In this document: positions 28,490-41,834 of the stretch, piece by piece
How the letters are laid out: every line of letters begins with the position of its first letter
Position numbering within the stretch: the first letter of the stretch is position 1
The notes under the pieces: model-generated
Told to the model about the DNA's origin: nothing
Databases searched by the model: none
What the model saw: only the letters and a program-made list of their open reading frames with translations
DNA from: Cercis canadensis
Lineage: Eukaryota > Streptophyta > Magnoliopsida > Fabales > Fabaceae
Reading direction: 5' to 3'
Length of the DNA: 64,000 nt
Assembly (NCBI GenBank): GCA_003255065.1
Contig: QAOA01007668.1
Span: 161,647 to 225,646, forward strand
Program-made: the position numbers and the translations under genes

Positions 28490-31400
28490 AGATCATCGGT
28501 AAGATTGTTGCCTTAGCTTCTTTCTTAATAAGGAGTTCTTTTTATGCATGAAAACAGAAATGACAATGTTAGCCCCCTCTGGGTAGCTACTAAGCCATCC
28601 GTGTATTAACTCACGAGGGCTTCCTCTACTCTACTTCACAACCCCTGGTATGGAACAGGAGCCGCTAAAAATCTCTTAAAAACTGCCTTTTAAACAGCTA
28701 AAAGAGCATTTAAAGCAGCTTTTAACTATGGAATTTAGAACTCTTAAAAGAAAGAAACATGAATAGAAAGTTTCCTCTTGTCTTACTCATTCTCCTACCT
28801 TTAACAACTAACAACATCTTACAGTGTTGTTAATCTTTGTAGTGAGTTTAAGGACTGCCTTGGTAGGTAGTCCGTAAACGAGCATTATGAAGGTGTATGG
28901 TGCCCCGACGTTTCATACTTGCAAAAGGGAGGAACGCACCGGGGCAAAGCTGCCAATGGGAAACCCGGCCGTTATTCTATCTTGTGTAATACCCTAGTCG
29001 GGTAGCACATTAAAGAGAATAGAGTAAGGGAGGCCTTTCAATCTCCCATACGATGACTCCCTACTTTTAGAAGTGAGAGGATGGATACCCTGCCCTAGGT
29101 CTTACTTGTGGCAGGCCTTGCGTTTGGAGATTCCTGCATCGGCGCAGTAATCGGTTCCCGGATGACCAGGTGCAGAAAAAGCGCTGCCAAGACCTTTTTT
29201 CGAAGAAAGAAAGAGCCTTGTCGTAGGCTTTTGATTGACATCTCCCCCATTACCATCCACATTTGAAGAATAAGGAATGGAAGAGGGGTAGCCCATAAAG
29301 GCGGACTCCCCCAATAAGAAGCCTACTTCTTATGCAAGGATGAGCCTTTAAGGGTGAAGCAATAGATAAATAGTTTCATGTTTTATTGTTCTCTATTCTT
29401 GTTCTCTTGTGAGTTCAATAATCCGGATTTCGTCCCATACCAAAATGTAACAGTCATAAATAGGTTGTACTAGGGTCTGGAGCCAATGTCGCGTCGTCAA
29501 CAAGGCTTTATCTACATATTGTTTGTCATCGAGATTCTATGGCCTGACGTTCCTTGAGAAGTGCAAGCTCATGACCTCGGTTTTAGCAATGTCTCGACTC
29601 AGGGTTTCCCAGTCCCCTTTGCAAACCCAAAGAGAGATTCGAGAGCTAGAATTTTCTCGTCCTATCTTCAATTGTAGCCGTCTTCTACTAAAGCTGCATA
29701 TGCACGCTTTTGATGTACGTAGCAGTTGGACCACTGCCTTGGTGGTTTTACCCCGGGATCTCTCACGGTCCATGGCTTTTGGCTCATGTAACTCAGACTT
29801 ACTCCAGCTTTTGCTCGCTGAGCCCAGAAGGAAGCTAGCCTTCCAACCTTTGTCGGGTTCCTATACATCCTACTACCATGTTCATACTTCAGGTTTCTAA
29901 TAGTCATTTTATGCCATTAGTTAGCCTATTAGATCTTATTTGACAATCTAGGAAATCCTTTGAAACCTGTTCTTTTAGGTCTTCTTTTTTTTTTTGTCTT
30001 TCCTAGGACTTCTTATTCTTATACTTCTTAATTTAATTCTTGTTTGCAATTTACTGGAATGAGTTTTTTTTTAACCCGTAATTCCTGGCATCAAGCAAGA
30101 ATTGAGTCAGGGTCTACCTTTTCTCTTATTTGTCTTATTGCATGACTTTAAAGATATAGATATCCTTTGTTGTACTTGAGTAGTAGAAAGTCAGTTAAGA
30201 TTGTTGCCTCAACTTGCTTCTTACTATGGAGTTCTTTTTATGCATGAAAATAGAAATGACAATGTTAGCTCCCTCTGGGTAGCTACTGAGCCATCCACGT
30301 GTTAACTCATGAGGGCTTCCTCTGCTCTACTTCACCACCCCCAGTATGGAACGGGAGCCGCTAAAAATCTCTTAAAAACTACCTTTTAAGCAGCTAAAAG
30401 AGCATTTAAAGCAGCTTTTAACTCCGGAATTTAGAAGTCTTAAAAGAAAGAAACAAGAATAGAAAGTTTCCTCTTTTCTTACTCGCTCTCCTACATTTAA
30501 CAACTAACAACATCTTATAGTGTTGTTAATCTTAATAGTGAGTTGAAGGACTGCCTTGGTAGGTAGTCCATAAATGAGCGTTATGAAGGTCTATGGCGCC
30601 CCGATGTTTCGTACTCACAAAAGGGAAGAACGCACCGAGGCGTAGCTACGAAGGGGAAACCCGCCCGCTATTTTATCTTGTGTGATATCCTAGTTGGGTA
30701 GCACACTAGAGAGAATAGAGTAAGGGCAGCCTTTTAGCCTCATATCTGATCATTCCCTATGTTTAGGATTGAGAGGATAGATACCCTGCCCCAGGTCTTA
30801 CCTGTGGCAAGCCTTGCATCCAGAGATTCTTGCATCAGCGCAAAAATCAGTTCCCGGACGACCAAGCACGAAAAAAGCGTGGCCAAAGCCTTTTTTCGAA
30901 GAAAAAAAGAGCCTTGTCACAGGCTTTTGACTGACATCTCCCCTTTGCCATCTGCATTCGAAGAATAAGGAATGGAATAGGTGTAGCTCATTAAGGTGGA
31001 CTCTCCTAATAAGAAGAGTGCTTCTTATGCAGGGAAGAGCCTTTAAGGGCAAAACAAGGAATAAATAGTTCCATGCTTTATTGTTATCTGTTCTTGTTCT
31101 CTTGTGAGTTCAATAATCTGGATTATGTCCCATACCAAAATGTAACAGCCATAAATAGGTTGTACCAAGGTATGGAGCCAGCGTCGCGTCGTCAGCAGGG
31201 CTTTATCTACATATTGTTTGTCATCGAGATTCTATGGCTTGACGTTCTTTGAGAAGTACAGGCTCACGACCTCAGTTTTAGCAATGTCTCGACTCGGGGC
31301 TTCCCAGTCCCCTTTGCAAGCCCGAAAAGAGATTCGAGAGCTAGCATTGTCCCGTCCTCTCTTCAACTGTAGCCATCTTGTATTAAAACTACGTATGCAC

Positions 31401-34400
31401 GCTTTTTATGTACCTAGCAGTCGGACCACTACCCTTGCGATTTTACCCCGAGATCTCTCACGTTCCACGGCTTTTGGCTCATGTAATGCGGACTTATTCC
31501 AGTTTTTTCTCGTTGAGCCCAGATGGAAGCTAGCCTTCCAACCCTTGTTAGGTTCCGATACATCCTGCTAACATGTTCATACTTTAGGTTTCTAACAGTC
31601 ATTTTATGCTATTAGTTAGCCCTACTAGATCTTATTTGACAATCTAGGAAATCCTCTAAAACCTGTTCTTTTAGGTCTTTTTTTTTCTTTGTCTTTCCTG
31701 GGACTTGTTGTTCTTATACTTCTTAATTTAATTCTTGTTTGTACTTTACTGGAATGAGTTGTTTTTCAACCCGTAATTCCTAGTATCAAGCAGGAATTGG
31801 GTCAGGGTCTACCTTTTCTCTTAACTATCTTATTACAGGACTTTAAAGATATAGATATCCTTTGTTGTACTTGAGTAGTAGAAAATCAGTTAAGAATGTT
31901 GCCTTAGCTTGCTTCTTAATAAGGAGTTCTTTTTATGCATGAAAACATAAAGGACAATGTTAGCCCCCTCCGAGTAGCTACTGAGCCATCCATGTGTTAA
32001 CTCACGAGGCCTTCCTTTGCTCTACTTCACCACCCCTGGTATGGAACGGTAGCCGCTAAAAATCTCTTAAAAATTGCCTCTTAAGCAGCTAAAAGAGCAT
32101 TTAAAGCAGTTTTTAACTCCGAAATTTAGAACTCTTAAAAGAAAGAAACAAGAAGAAAAAGTCTCCTCTTTTCTTACTCATTCTCCTACATTTAACAACT
32201 AACAACATCTTATAGTGCTATTAATCTTAGTAGTGAGTTTAAGGACTACCTTGGTAGGTAGTCCATAAACGAGTGTTATTAAGGTGGATGGCGTTGTTCT
32301 ATACTCGCAAAAGGGAGGAACGCACCGGGGTGCAGTTACCAAGGGGAAACCCGCCCGCTATTTTATTTTGTGTGATACCCTAGTCAGGTAGCACACTTCA
32401 GAGAATAGATTAAAGGCGGCCTTTTAGTCTCCCATCCGATCATTCCTTACTTTTAGGAGTGCGAGGATGGATACCCTGCCCCAGGTCTTACCTGTGGCAG
32501 GCCTTGCATCCGGAAATTCCTGCAACAGTGCAGGAATTGGTTCCCAGACAACCAGGTGCGAAAAAAGTGCAGCCAAGGCCTTTTGTTGAAGAAAAAAAGA
32601 GCCTTGCCGCAAGCTTTTGACTGACATCTACCCCTTGCCATCTGCATTCAAAGAATAAGGAATGGAAGAAGCGTAGCCCATAAAGGCGGACTCCCCCAAT
32701 AAGAAGCCTGTTTCTTATGTAGGGAGGAGCCTTTAAGGGTGAAGCAAGGAATAAACAGTTCCATGGTTTATTGTTCTCTATTCTTCTTCTCTTATGAGTT
32801 CAATAATCTGGATTCCATCCCACACCAAAATATGACAACCATAAATAGGTCGTACCAGGGTATGGAGAAAGCGTCACGTCATCAACAGGGCTTTATCTAC
32901 ATATTTTTTGTCATCAAGATTCTATTGCCTGACATTCCATGAGAAGTGCAAGCTCACGACCTCGATTTTAGCAATGTCTCACCTCGGGGCTTCCCAATCC
33001 CCTTTGCAAGCCCGAAGAGAGATTCGAGAGCTAGCATTTTCCCGTCCTCTATTTAACTATACCCATTTTTTCCTAAATTTGCGTATGCCGCTTTTGATGT
33101 ACCTAGCAGTCGGACCACTGCCCTCGCGATTTTACCCCGGGATCTCTCACGTTCCACAGCTTTTGACTCATGTAACGCAAACTTACTCCAGCTTTTTCTC
33201 CCTGAGCCCAGACGGAAGCTAGCCTTCCAACCCTTATCGGGTTCTGATACATCCTACTAACATGTTCATACTTTAGGTTTCTAACAGTCATTTTATGCTA
33301 TTAGTTAGCCCTACCAAATCTTATTTGACAATCTAGGAAATCCTCTAAAACTGTTCTTTTAAGTCTTCTTTTTTTGTCTTTCCTAGACTTGTTGTTCTTA
33401 TACTTCTAAATTTAATTCTTGTTTGCATTTTACTGAAATGAGTTGTTTTTCGACCCGTAATTCCTGGTAACAAGCAAGAATGAGTCAGGGTCTACCATTC
33501 CTCTTATCTGTCTTATTACAGGACTTTAAAGCTATAGATATCCTTTGTTGTACTTAAGTAGTAGAAAGTTAGTTAAGATTGTTGCCTTAGCTTGCTTCTT
33601 AATAAGGAGTTTTTTTTTATGCATGAAAATAGAAATGACAATGTTAGCCCCCTCCGGGTAGCTACTGAGTCATCCATATGTTAACTCACGAGGGCTTCCT
33701 CTGCTCTACTTTACCACCACTGGTATGGAACGGGAGCCGCTAAAAATCTCTTAAAAACCACCTTTTAAGCAGCTACAAGAGCATTTAAAGTAGCTTTTAA
33801 CTCTGGAATTTAGAACTCTTAAAAGAAAGAAACATGAATAGAGAGTTTCCTCTTGTCTTACTCGTTCTCCTACCTTTAACAACTAACAACATCTTACAGT
33901 TTTAATCCTAATAGTGAGTTTAAGGACTGCCTTGGTAGGTAGTTCGTAAACGAGCGTTATGAAGGCATTTTGTACTCGCAAAAGAAAGGAATGCACCGGG
34001 GCGCAGCTGCCAAGGGGAAACCCGCCCGCTATTCTATCTTGTGTGATACCCTAGTCGAGTAGCATACTAGAGAGAATAAAGTAAGGGCGGCCTTTTAGTC
34101 TCCCATCCGATCACTCCTTACTTTTAGGAGTGAGAGGATGGATACTAATAGTCGTCTTGTCCTAAACCTGCGTATGCTGCTTTTGATGTACCTAGCAGTC
34201 AGACCACTACCTTGGCAGTTTTACCCTAGGATCTCTCACGTTCCACGGCTTTTGGCTCATGTAACGCGGACTTACTCCAACTTTTGCTCGTTAAGCCCAT
34301 ACGGAAGCTAGCCTTCCAACCTTAGTCGGGTTCCGATACATCCTGCTAACATGTTCATACTTTAGGTTTCTAACAGTCATTTTATGCTATTAGTTATCCC

Positions 34401-34405
34401 TACTG
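28490..34405. repeat. tandem array, about 3.5 units of 1.69 kb
   Basis: The anchor GTTGCCT...TAAGGAG recurs at 28507, 30203, 31898 and 33581, giving periods of 1696, 1695 and 1683 bp. The first three units are complete. The fourth ends at about 34405 and lacks roughly 0.6 kb near 34145. Units look about 90 percent alike by eye. Composition is visibly richer in G and C than the surroundings. The unit contains no transposon motif I recognise. A plus-strand frame in the same place in each unit (29523-29900, 31218-31571, 32908-33222; SSRFYGLTF, then RDLSRS) begins with TTG and is probably not a gene. Plant mitochondrial intergenic DNA is my best guess, because a plastid psaA piece lies next to it. 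Confidence 0.85.
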
Positions 34406-34753
34406 GTGCCTAGGTACCATTAACAAGCTCATGAATTTCACTTTCAAGCGAACCCCATGCCTTATGATTTTAGATTCCGTTTGAGTATAAGCCTTTCTAA
34501 TGGTTATCTATACTTTAGATAAGGGCTATCTCTCTCTTGCTTTCCTTTCTTGCTTGTGTTCCTACCTACTTGCTAAGGCATACTAGTAATTGATTCTTTG
34601 GCCTTTTTTGATCGAACACAACCTAGGAAAAGTTGTCTGCCTATATAACCTACTTCTCATACCAAGAGAGCCAGATATTATATCCCTTTAGTTCGAGCCA
34701 CTTTTGTTAAACAAGTTCCTGTACATGTACCCTCCATTCATTCCAATTAGTAC
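34406..34753. other. unassigned insert DNA beside psaA
   Basis: About 350 bp lie between the array and the psaA piece. No gene is recognised. On the minus strand the sequence runs on from psaA without a visible border, but it no longer encodes psaA. It has AAAGGAAAGCAAGAGAG-type purine runs. Confidence 0.4.
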
Positions 34754-35206
<453 letters not shown>

Positions 35207-36460
35207 AGAACGAAGAGCAATAAATTTGCCACCATTATCAATATAAAAGGTTTTAATTTTGGTGTTGAATTTATTTTCTACAAGGTTCTGAAAGGTAGGA
35301 AAAATTAGAGAAACATCGGATTTGTGTTTTAATGGATACAACCAAATATATTTAGAATAGTGGTCAACAAAAACAATATAGAAGCGAAAATTGTCAATGG
35401 AAGACACAGGTGTTTGACCCCAGACATCAACATACACAACATTAAGGGGGTGAGTACTAGTAACAATAGACATGGAAAATGGCAACTTATGGCTTTTATT
35501 ACAAAGGCAAGAAATAAAAGAAACAGGTTTTAAACTACAGACTGGTAAATTACTGGAAGAAATAACATGAGATAAAATTCTAGGGGCTGGATGTCCAAGT
35601 CGAGAGTGCCATAAGTCCATGGTGGTTTTGAGAGTGACATGGGACGGACGTGGAGATGAGGAAGGGAGTGATGGAAGCTTGTAGACATTGCCTTCATTCA
35701 GCCCTTGTAGAAGAGTCGCCCCTATGCTCAGTGCCTTTACCTCAAAATAAGAAGGAAAAAATTCAACTGAGAGTTGATTGTGTTTACATAATTGAAGAAC
35801 AGAAAGAAGATTTTGGTCAATAGAAGGAACATATAAAATATTAGAAAGCTGTAAGGGAAGAGGGGTGGTGTTTAAGGTAGTTGAACCTTTGTAGGAGATT
35901 GGCAAACCTAAACCATCAATAACAGTGAGCTGATCAGCACCTCCATATTCAGACTTGAGAGTGAGGTTGGCAAAGTCATTGGTCACATGGTGAGAAGCAC
36001 CCGAATCCATAAGCCAATGCGTGTTTAATGGTTGATGGATAGCTTCAGCCATGTGAGCAACCGATGCAGCTGGTTTAATAGGATAACCATGAAGCTTGTA
36101 GCATGCTTTAGCATTATGCCCACGTTTGTCACAATATTGACATATAAGAGGGGTAGGGGCAGTGTTTGATGAGCGGCGGAGATGGGGCTTTGAGTGAGGC
36201 TGTGTGCGGTTTTTGTGGTAAGAGGGTACATGGTTTCGTTTGGCAAAATTGGCTGTGACAAGGGCAGCACCACCATGGAGTCGTTCTTCTCTTTGAAGAG
36301 AGAGTTCATGGTCAACAAGCTTATCAAAAAGGTCATCAAAGGTGACTGGGGTCTCACAAGTGCGAAAAGAGGTAGAAATCTCTTAAAAGGAAGGACCAAG
36401 GCCACTTAGAGCATAGATAACAATGTCAATATCATCAAGTGGATAGCCAATTAAAGAGAG
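35207..36460 (-). pseudogene. copia zinc knuckle, protease and integrase start
   Basis: On the minus strand the order is a CCHC zinc knuckle (CQYCDKRGHNAKACYKLHGYP in part, about 36070-36150), protease (WLMDSGASHHVTNDF, about 35990-36030), the GAG-pre-integrase motif (LWHSRLGHPAPR, about 35585-35625) and the integrase core (VDVWG, FVDHYSKYIWLYPLK, FYIDNGG). In FYIDNGGKF the usual FYSDNGGEY is altered. The frame is cut after FIALRS at about 35207 by psaA sequence. Frames shift between the zinc knuckle part and the upstream gag. Confidence 0.85.
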
Positions 36461-36967
36461 TTCATTTGCAATACCTTTAATAATATTCAGGTAGTCGGAG
36501 ACAGCGGAAGTGCCTTTGGTAAGTAAGGCTAGACGCTACTTGAGTGACATGACACAGGATCAAGAACGATTGGCATAAGCCTTCTAAAGCTTAACCCATG
36601 CTTCAACAGAGGTCTCTGCAGAAGACATGATGTTGCATGCATCAGCTTCACATGAGCTTAAGATGGCAAGGTAGAATAATTGATCTTGCCGGACCCAGTA
36701 GTGATAAGCTAGGTTGCTAACACCTTCTTCAGCATCATCGCCTTCAAGAAGAGGTAAGGGACAAGGCTTGGCACCGGTGACATAGCCTACTAAGTCATGG
36801 CCAATGAGGAGGGATCGAAACTGCTTGTACCAGGCAGGATAATTGGTGCCGGTCAGCTTGATAGGTAGCTGAGTGATGGTATTGATTTTGACAAGGTTCT
36901 TTGGGTCATACATTGTGGAGATAGAGTTGGCGTCATTCATGGTGTTGGTGGAACTATTGGAAACCAT
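36461..36967 (-). pseudogene. copia gag N-terminal region
   Basis: The likely start is the minus-strand ATG at 36965-36967. The frame runs to 36584 with ITQLPIKLTGTNYPAWYKQF and a YWVRQDQLFYLAILSS stretch, typical of the N-terminal gag/UBN2 region of plant copia elements (LTGTNYPAW...Q). A stop follows at about 36581, and related sequence continues in other frames to about 36410. It would form the capsid. Confidence 0.8.
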
Positions 36968-37003
36968 TGGTTTGGATCGTTTGGGAGCTGTTAGGCTAGG
37001 AGT

Positions 37004-37015
37004 GCTCTGATACCA
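37004..37015 (-). other. copia primer binding site (initiator tRNA-Met)
   Basis: The minus strand reads TGGTATCAGAGC directly after the LTR end, the standard primer site of Ty1-copia elements. It fixes the inner border of the 5' LTR. Confidence 0.92.
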
Positions 37016-37241
37016 TATAAATGCATAGAGAATTGGAAAATGAGAGTTAAGCTTTTCATTGACTTTGTGTAACATATATACACAATATGGTTAGGGTTTA
37101 CAAAGAGATCAGAAAGATAAGATAAGTTTGGTTGCTATACATTTGAATAAGTCAACCTAATCTATTAGTAACAACTTATAAACATATTATATAATTTGAA
37201 ATTCAAGATTTGAATTTCAAGAGGTGGTTACTTCACCAATA
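37016..37241 (-). repeat. copia 5' LTR
   Basis: 226 bp, the same length as the partner at 27192-27417, with six substitutions between them by eye. It is flanked on the right by the GGGTG target duplication. Confidence 0.9.
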
Positions 37242-37614
37242 GGGTGGAGTGAGATTATGGGAGGGGATAGGATACACCATAGGAGTGTAGCCTTGAGTGG
37301 AACCATAAAAAAAATAAAAGACAAAGAAAATTGTTACAATGTACATAGCAAGAGTAGTAATAGAAGGAATATCAAAAGAGGAATGTATTTTAACGCAATT
37401 TAAGTCTTCACAACTCCATATATTTTTAAAATAAGAACAAGACAGCCATAATATTAATAAGGATTCATTCCATTTTCTCAAGCTTAAACAGGCCATGAAA
37501 TTTGCAAAATAACTTAATTCAAAACCTCTTTCTACTGAAAAGAAAAAGGAAAACGTTGGCTATTCGAGTGATCTATATATTTATTTTTTTTTGGTAGATC
37601 ACTCAAATGAACTA

Positions 37615-37821
<207 letters not shown>

Positions 37822-38168
37822 TTATCAAAAAGAGACAGAGTAAAGCCAAGACAAAGACACTGCTGAACTGCATCACTTCTCTAGGAGGAAATGCACCAAA
37901 ACTGCAAAATTCTATGAAAATGGGACAAGTACTGGGGTTTTTAAGGCCCTACTTATTGAGGTATTGTGCGTTTCTTATGGCATCAATCAAGTAATGCAAT
38001 TTTCTGTCAATCAGGTTTCATTCTTAGTAAAAATATCACAATCACATGTGGAGATTGAATTAATATATCAGTTTTGATAAGTAATGTATTGTAAAAAGTT
38101 CAGAAGAACATTTTGGACCCTACAATAACTTTGATCAGATGGAAAATCAGAGCCTTGCAATCTCTTCA

Positions 38169-38821
38169 TTTTCCAAATATCAATCAAGGCCAACACATTT
38201 TTGAAATAATAATAACAGTGGTTAAATTGAAAAAGTCCAACTATTTCCTAATTTACTAATTAAGCCATAATAAGAGACAATTAATAGTAAACATATAATA
38301 TAAGTGACAGATCTTTACTCGAGCACGTTTGGTTAGATGGGGTAAGGATTGGGGAATTGGGGAAGAGAAAGGGAATGGGTACATATGTTTAATAACTTTG
38401 GAATGGAAATGAGATGATTTCTTCCGACAACTATGAATCATCATTGATTTCCTTCAGGAATAGTGTCATTTAGCAAATTACCCTTTATAAAATCNTTTTC
38501 CAAATATCAATCAAGGCCAACACATCTTTGAAATAATAATAACAGTGGTTAAATTGAAAAAGTCAAACTATTTCCTAATTTACTAATTAAGCCATAATAA
38601 GAGACAATTAAAAGTAAACATATAATATAAGTGACAGATCTTTACTCGAGCACGTTTGGTTAGAAGGGGTTAAGGATTGGGGAATTGGGGAAGAGAAAGG
38701 GAATGGGTACATATGTTTAATAACTTTGGAATGGAAATGAGATGATTTCTTCCGACAACTATGAATCATCATTGATTTCCTTCAGGAATAGTATCATTTA
38801 GCAAATTACCCTTTATAAATC
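38169..38821. other. probable assembly join (N at 38495)
   Basis: About 326 bp on each side of the N are near-identical (38169-38494 and 38496-38821). Copies A and C carry the stretch once. It lies in the upstream region of the GH9 pseudogene. Confidence 0.8.
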
Positions 38822-39289
38822 TAGAATCCCAGTAGTAATATCATTTCACTAATTGATTCTGAATAACTTTGCTAATGTTTCTTAATTATGATACTATATA
38901 TTAGACAATTAGTATTAAATTATATATATATATTTGTTAATACAGTAGAGCATTTGTTCTAGGAGCTCAGGGAAAGAGGAAAGCCAAAGAAGGGTTGCAC
39001 GGGGTTAGATCTTATGACTCTTAGTTCACCACATCCCAAAGGACATGAGCTGAACAACTCGGGCTAAAGTCGGTTGTCTCAAATATGTATAATTTAAATC
39101 AATAGTATTAATTACTACCATGCAACAATTAATTTTATTTTAATCATATTATTTTATAATATCAAACACAAAAATATATAGAATCAATCCTCATTCGATC
39201 TACACAATACCAGAAATAGTTGTGAATATAATCATTTTATTGTTATCAAATTTCTTTCTAAGAAACCAAATGCTTTGGGCACTTATTCT

Positions 39290-39340
<51 letters not shown>
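39290..39340. repeat. TA microsatellite
   Basis: A run of about 25 TA units adjoins the fold-back element. Copy A has only a short TATATATA here. Another TA run is at about 40268-40299. Confidence 0.9.
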
Positions 39341-39343
<3 letters not shown>

Positions 39344-39704
39344 AAACCCTTTTTTAGTCCTTGAAAAATGCAGTTACTGACAAATTCGTCCTCCAAAAAT
39401 TTTCAGTGACAAATTGGTTCTTGAATTATTATTCTGTCTGACAAATTAGTCATTTGGTACTTTAATGAGAAAAGCTATGGACCCTTGCAGACCCATTTCC
39501 TAAATATTTTCACTGATATTGCATAACTATGTTTAAGCCCTCATTTTCTCATTCAAGTGCTCCATTTCTTTTCACTGATCTTGCTTATCGAAGGACTAAT
39601 TTGTCAGTGAAATAATAATTCAATGACCAATTTGTCACCGAAAATTTTTGGAAGAAGAATTTGTCAATGACTACATTTTTCAAAGACTAAAAAAGGGGTT
39701 TTAC
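39341..39704. mobile_element. fold-back MITE with about 105-bp inverted repeats
   Basis: The left end GTAAAACCCTTTTTTAGTCC and the right end (reverse complement GTAAAACCCCTTTTTTAGTC) are inverted copies. They extend through GACAAATT and CCAAAAATTTTC words for about 105 bp each. The 364-bp element has no coding sequence and is absent from copy A. The long inverted repeats fit a Mutator-type or unclassified fold-back MITE. The TA-rich target hides any duplication. Confidence 0.75.
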
Positions 39705-40267
39705 TCATATATATATATTGAAAGAGCTCAAATTAATCTTTTCAAAAAGGAAAAGAGGAAAGAAAAAAAGCATATACAATAAGAATTGGATTAGGGCCTA
39801 AGACTTTTATTTTTATATCTTTCCTTAATGAGGGTCTAAGAATATAATAGTACTTAATTTATTTTTCGCAAGATAGCACATATAATTATTCAAATTTTTT
39901 TTTGTTATTTTATGTCCTTTTCTATGTGATTGAAGAATGTGAGGACTGAGGAAGTACAATATCTATCCCTAGCCTAGAGTTATGTGTGTACACATTGGCA
40001 GTAGCAAATAAATTTAGTAACAGTGTTAATAACTTCACCATGCTTGGCAGTCACATGGACAAGGAAGGTGAAGTTTGCTCTCCCCAAACAGATTAGAAAC
40101 AGCAAAAGTAAGAAAATGCTATGCATTCCATGTGGATCTCATTCCCTATCATGGTATCTAAGTATATCTGTATTGACTTTATTAATTTTAGATAAACACT
40201 TTAAGTTCTTCGAATTGAATGAACTTATCCCAAACTAAGAAAGAGAAAGCGTCTCGTTATGCCGTTG

Positions 40268-40302
<35 letters not shown>

Positions 40303-40304
40303 GG

Positions 40305-40550
40305 ATGACCTCGAACAATAGTTTAAGTGGTCATATACCTTGCCTTCAAGATTAAGGAGGTTCTTAGGATCCAGGATCAAATTATGGTGTGTTTGCTCTT
40401 GGTAATGGTAATGTTATCATAGTATTATTATTGATAACTTAAACATTTGCTCTTTCCCATATGGGATTTTTGAGCAATAGCTCAAGTGGTCATATACCTA
40501 GTCTTTAAGGTTGGAGAGGTTCTTAAGACCCGAGATCAAATCATGCGTGC
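40305..40550 (+). repeat. two tandem SINE-like units (copy B)
   Basis: Duplicate of the pair at 17403-17660. The second unit keeps AATAGCTCAAGTGGTCAT and GACCCGAGATCAAATCATG. Target duplications are not visible. Confidence 0.35.
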
Positions 40551-40889
40551 TTGTTCTAGATAGTTGTGGTGATATTTTGGTAGTATTATTGACGATTTAA
40601 ATATCTACTCTTTTACAAATGGAAATTTCTTGAAAGGTATGTAATCATGTTTAAATATTTTAAGCATAAAATAAATATTTTTTTTTTATAAATATCATAT
40701 ATGCATGCAAAGCACGTGTCTAAAATGACTAGTATATACAAATGAATTTGGATCTCCTAAAGTAACAGATGCACTTTAGGAAATAAAGTGTAGGAGAATA
40801 ACCATTGATAAAAAAAAATATCAACGGTTAAGATTGTAATAAAGTGCATGCACCTGAATAAGAATCTATAGACTTTAATTTCAATATCC

Positions 40890-41248
40890 ACTTCCTTGAT
40901 TCTTGCATTAATGGCTATAAAAAGTGCACTCTACTCTCTAAAATACATCCTTTTGTTTCAAATGTAGAGTGGCAATTTTATCAAGCAATCACTGGGAACC
41001 AACAAAATAGTATTGATGAAGAGATCACAAAGGGGGAAAAAAAAAAAAAGAAAAGAGTAGTTTCCTACNACTTCCTTGATTCTTGCATTAATGGCTATAA
41101 AAAGTGCACTCTACTCTCTAAAATACATCCTTTTTGTTTCAAATGTAGAGTGGCAATTTTATCAAGCAATCACTGGGAACCAACAAAATAGTATTGATGA
41201 AGAGATCACAAAGGGAAAAAAAAAAAAAAAGAAAAGAGTAGTTTCCTA
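40890..41248. other. probable assembly join (N at 41069)
   Basis: About 179 bp before the N recur after it (41070-41248). Copy A has the stretch once. Confidence 0.8.
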
Positions 41249-41279
41249 CTCAACTGCGCTAACACAATAAGAACAGGTA

Positions 41280-41620
41280 GGCAACAAATAATATATGTAC
41301 AGCCAGAAACCAAATAGAGTTCTTCATGGTCTTTCACAACCTCAGTTACAATAGCATTTGAGTCCCATATTGTCCCATTAAACACCTTGTCATCTCTAGT
41401 CATCCAATTTATCACCCTAGTGTTTTGTTTATCTTAAATGCTTGAGATAAACCAAGATCACCAGTCTAAAAACCAATTACCACAACAGATTCCATCCTTA
41501 ATCACAGAGATGACAGCAGCCACACTTGTTTAGCTACTGGACATGCAAAGAAAAGGTGAATTTGAGACTCAGTACCATGGCTGCATACGCTGCATATAGG
41601 AGAAGCCTGCAAGAATGTAA
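41280..41620 (-). pseudogene. LINE ORF2 3' fragment (zf-RVT), copy B
   Basis: The minus strand encodes CSVCSHGTESQIHLFFACPV and then AKQVW, a complete zf-RVT zinc motif from a plant non-LTR retrotransposon. The following frame (41206-41415, with IWDSNAIVTEVVKDHEELY) may be the downstream tail. A short related piece is at about 55223-55260. No reverse transcriptase remains. Confidence 0.6.
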
Positions 41621-41834
41621 GTGAAATTACATATATGTAATTATTTTTTTGGCTTGATACTCTAATTATCTACTACCTTCCTAATAACAAATGTAGCAGG
41701 ATGGAATATTGTCCTGATAACATTTCATATAAAATACATTATTTACACAAGCACACATAGGACAATTGATCTATGGATATCCCAAAAATGTTGAAGTTTG
41801 AGATTCTTATCTCCATTCTCTCATATTCTAGCAT

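Noticed and set aside
29537..29907. Minus-strand frames in the 1.69-kb unit as genes
   Set aside because: They recur in each unit, but with frameshifts and no family; position is conserved because the DNA is duplicated, not by evident selection.
28490..34405. A CRISPR-like or rDNA array
   Set aside because: Units are 1.69 kb without short repeats or spacers, and no rRNA sequence is recognisable.
38169..38821. A genuine recent tandem duplication of the GH9 upstream region
   Set aside because: The repeat is split exactly by an N, as at five other places; an assembly join is simpler.
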